DNA of 22,399 bases from an uncultured Clostridium sp. (GTDB lineage Bacteria; Bacillota; Clostridia; Lachnospirales; Lachnospiraceae): NCBI GenBank assembly GCA_900553925.1, contig USFH01000013.1:1-22399 (forward strand), read 5' to 3'. Positions 20,938-22,399 of this stretch are shown here, piece after piece. A program made the translations under genes and the position numbers. Position 1 is the first letter of the stretch; every line of letters starts with the position of its first letter. The notes below the pieces were generated by a model. The model saw only the letters and a program-made list of their open reading frames with translations. It was not told where the DNA came from and searched no databases.

Positions 20938-22399
20938 TTATTTACTTACTTCCACGCCGATCGTAACCTTCTCGCCGTTGATGTTCCACTCTTTTGAGTT
21001 GTCACAGGCTGCATCCATCACAAATGCATCGGCAAGTACGACACGCTTGATCTCATCTGCGTTCTTCTCCATCACGTCTGCGATCTTCGCATTGCCGGTT
21101 ACATAGACCTTGATGCGGTCTGTTACCTGGAAGTCAGAATCCTTACGCATCGTCTGGATCTTGGAGATTACCTCACGCACATAGCCTTCCTCTATCAGCT
21201 CCGGTGTCAGGGTTGTGTCGATAACAACCGTTACATAGTTATCGCCCTCTGTCACATATCCGTCCATCTTCGCTACATCGATCAGCAGATCTTCCTCGGC
21301 GAGTGCAATCTCTGTGTCATCTGCTGTGAACTTGATCACACCGTCTGCCTTGAGCTCGCTCATCGCTTTGTTGCCATCGACATTTGCAAGGTATTCCTTG
21401 ATTGCGTTCAGATGCTTGCCATACTTTGGTCCGACGGTACGAAGCTGTGGCTTGAACGAGTATGCGGTAAATGCAGACAGGTCTTCCTTGAACTCTACAT
21501 TCTTCACATTCAGCTCGTCGCGCAGGATATCAACGAAATAATCATCCAGTGTCTTGGCAGCCTTGATGTACATATTTGCAATCGGCTGACGGGACTTGAT
21601 GTTCGCAGTATTTCTTGCAGCACGTCCAAATACAACGACCTTCAGTACTTCATCCATGCTTGCTTCAAGCTCCGGATCGATCATGGATTCGTTCACCTCC
21701 GGGAAGTCACACAGGTGGATAGATTCCGGTGCATTCTTATCTACCGTACGAACTAAGTTCTGGTAGATATCCTCTGTCAAAAACGGAATCATCGGTGCTG
21801 CGGTCTTACAGAGTGTCACAAGTGCCTTATACAGTGTCATGTACGCGTTGATCTTATCCTGTGGCATATCCTTTGCCCAGTAACGCTCACGACAACGTCT
21901 GACATACCAGTTACTCATATCATCGACAAACTCCTGCAGATATTTTGCAGCTTCCGGAATCTTATAATTAGAAAGACTTTCATCCACACCAGCTACTGCA
22001 GAATTGAGCTTAGAAAGCAGCCACTTATCCATAACCGATAATTTGTCATACTCCAGCTTGTATTTTGTAGCGTCAAACTGGTCAATATTTGCATAAAGTA
22101 CGAAGAACGCATAGGTATTCCAGAGCGTTCCCATAAACTTACGCTGGCCCTCAAGCACAAGCTTGCCGGAGAATCTCTTTGGAATCCATGGTGCGGATGC
22201 CGTATAGAAATACCAGCGGATAGCGTCTGCGCCGTATGTCTGCAGGGCATCAAACGGATCTACGGCATTTCCCTTGGACTTGGACATCTTCTGTCCGTTT
22301 TCATCCTGTACATGTCCGAGCACGATGACGTTCTCATAAGGTGCTTTGTTGAAAAGCAGTGTCGACTCTGCCATCAGGGAATGGAACCATCCTCTGGTC
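20938..22399 (-). CDS. ileS: Isoleucyl-tRNA synthetase, C-terminal part (eukaryote-like type)
   Basis: 487 C-terminal residues; the N-terminal half, with the HIGH motif and editing domain, lies beyond base 22399. The frame is open to the window edge: TRGWFHSLMAESTLLFNKAPY is read in two parts (TRGWFHSL, then AESTLLFNKAPY), so the internal ATG at 22374 is not the start. The ATP-binding signature KMSKSKGN follows GHVQDENGQ. Next come the anticodon-binding domain (WNTYAFFVLYANID, WYVRRCRERYW) and a C-terminal domain ending in GVEVSK with no CxxC zinc finger. The signature context fits the long, eukaryote-like IleS2 branch rather than the IleS1 branch with its C-terminal zinc site. The enzyme charges tRNA-Ile. 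Its promoter and any T-box leader are outside the window. Confidence 0.95.
   Translation of the reverse strand, partial: TRGWFHSLMAESTLLFNKAPYENVIVLGHVQDENGQKMSKSKGNAVDPFDALQTYGADAIRWYFYTASAPWIPKRFSGKLVLEGQRKFMGTLWNTYAFFVLYANIDQFDATKYKLEYDKLSVMDKWLLSKLNSAVAGVDESLSNYKIPEAAKYLQEFVDDMSNWYVRRCRERYWAKDMPQDKINAYMTLYKALVTLCKTAAPMIPFLTEDIYQNLVRTVDKNAPESIHLCDFPEVNESMIDPELEASMDEVLKVVVFGRAARNTANIKSRQPIANMYIKAAKTLDDYFVDILRDELNVKNVEFKEDLSAFTAYSFKPQLRTVGPKYGKHLNAIKEYLANVDGNKAMSELKADGVIKFTADDTEIALAEEDLLIDVAKMDGYVTEGDNYVTVVIDTTLTPELIEEGYVREVISKIQTMRKDSDFQVTDRIKVYVTGNAKIADVMEKNADEIKRVVLADAFVMDAACDNSKEWNINGEKVTIGVEVSK

Noticed and set aside
1..22399. CRISPR arrays, insertion sequences or prophage genes
   Set aside because: No regularly spaced repeats, transposases, integrases or terminal inverted repeats were seen.

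Overview
The window reads as a chromosomal segment of a Clostridia-type Firmicute, most likely a Lachnospiraceae member. The reasons are the strong AGGAGG-like ribosome sites, sigma-A type promoters, a Gram-positive type LexA box, an ECF-type biotin transporter component, a PcrA-like helicase and a long isoleucyl-tRNA synthetase of the eukaryote-like class. This is inference from gene content; no species can be named. Almost every gene is on the minus strand. The exceptions are bioY and one DUF2974 hydrolase.

Left part (1-3320): a minus-strand acyl-CoA operon (MaoC-like hydratase, then thiolase, then the start of an AMP-dependent acyl-CoA ligase that runs off the window) lies divergently from bioY. 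The two transcription units share a compact regulatory region at about 2385-2461. Two consensus-like promoters sit back to back there, and their -35 boxes form the two arms of a dyad. This raises the possibility that biotin status controls both units.

Middle part (3374-9086): a minus-strand gene string encodes a Lon-like AAA+ ATPase without a protease domain, a GAF/GGDEF/EAL cyclic-di-GMP protein, a NYN nuclease with two LOTUS (OST-HTH) domains, and two DUF4230 membrane or lipoproteins, ending in an intrinsic terminator. Just upstream (9366-13473) lie a ClpX-like AAA+ protein with its own promoter, dyad and terminator, a WYL regulator, a small unknown protein and a DegV lipid-binding protein. 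The two unusual AAA+ proteins beside a WYL regulator, a c-di-GMP phosphodiesterase and an RNA-binding nuclease are the most novel part of the window. A functional link between them is inference only.

Right part (13557-22399): a PcrA/UvrD-like helicase whose promoter spacer contains a LexA box; a small membrane protein; a DUF2974 alpha/beta hydrolase converging with, and overlapping, a hypoxanthine/uracil-type DNA glycosylase; glycogen phosphorylase with a long, probably structured leader and a clear terminator; and the C-terminal half of isoleucyl-tRNA synthetase. No rRNA, tRNA, insertion sequence or CRISPR array was seen.
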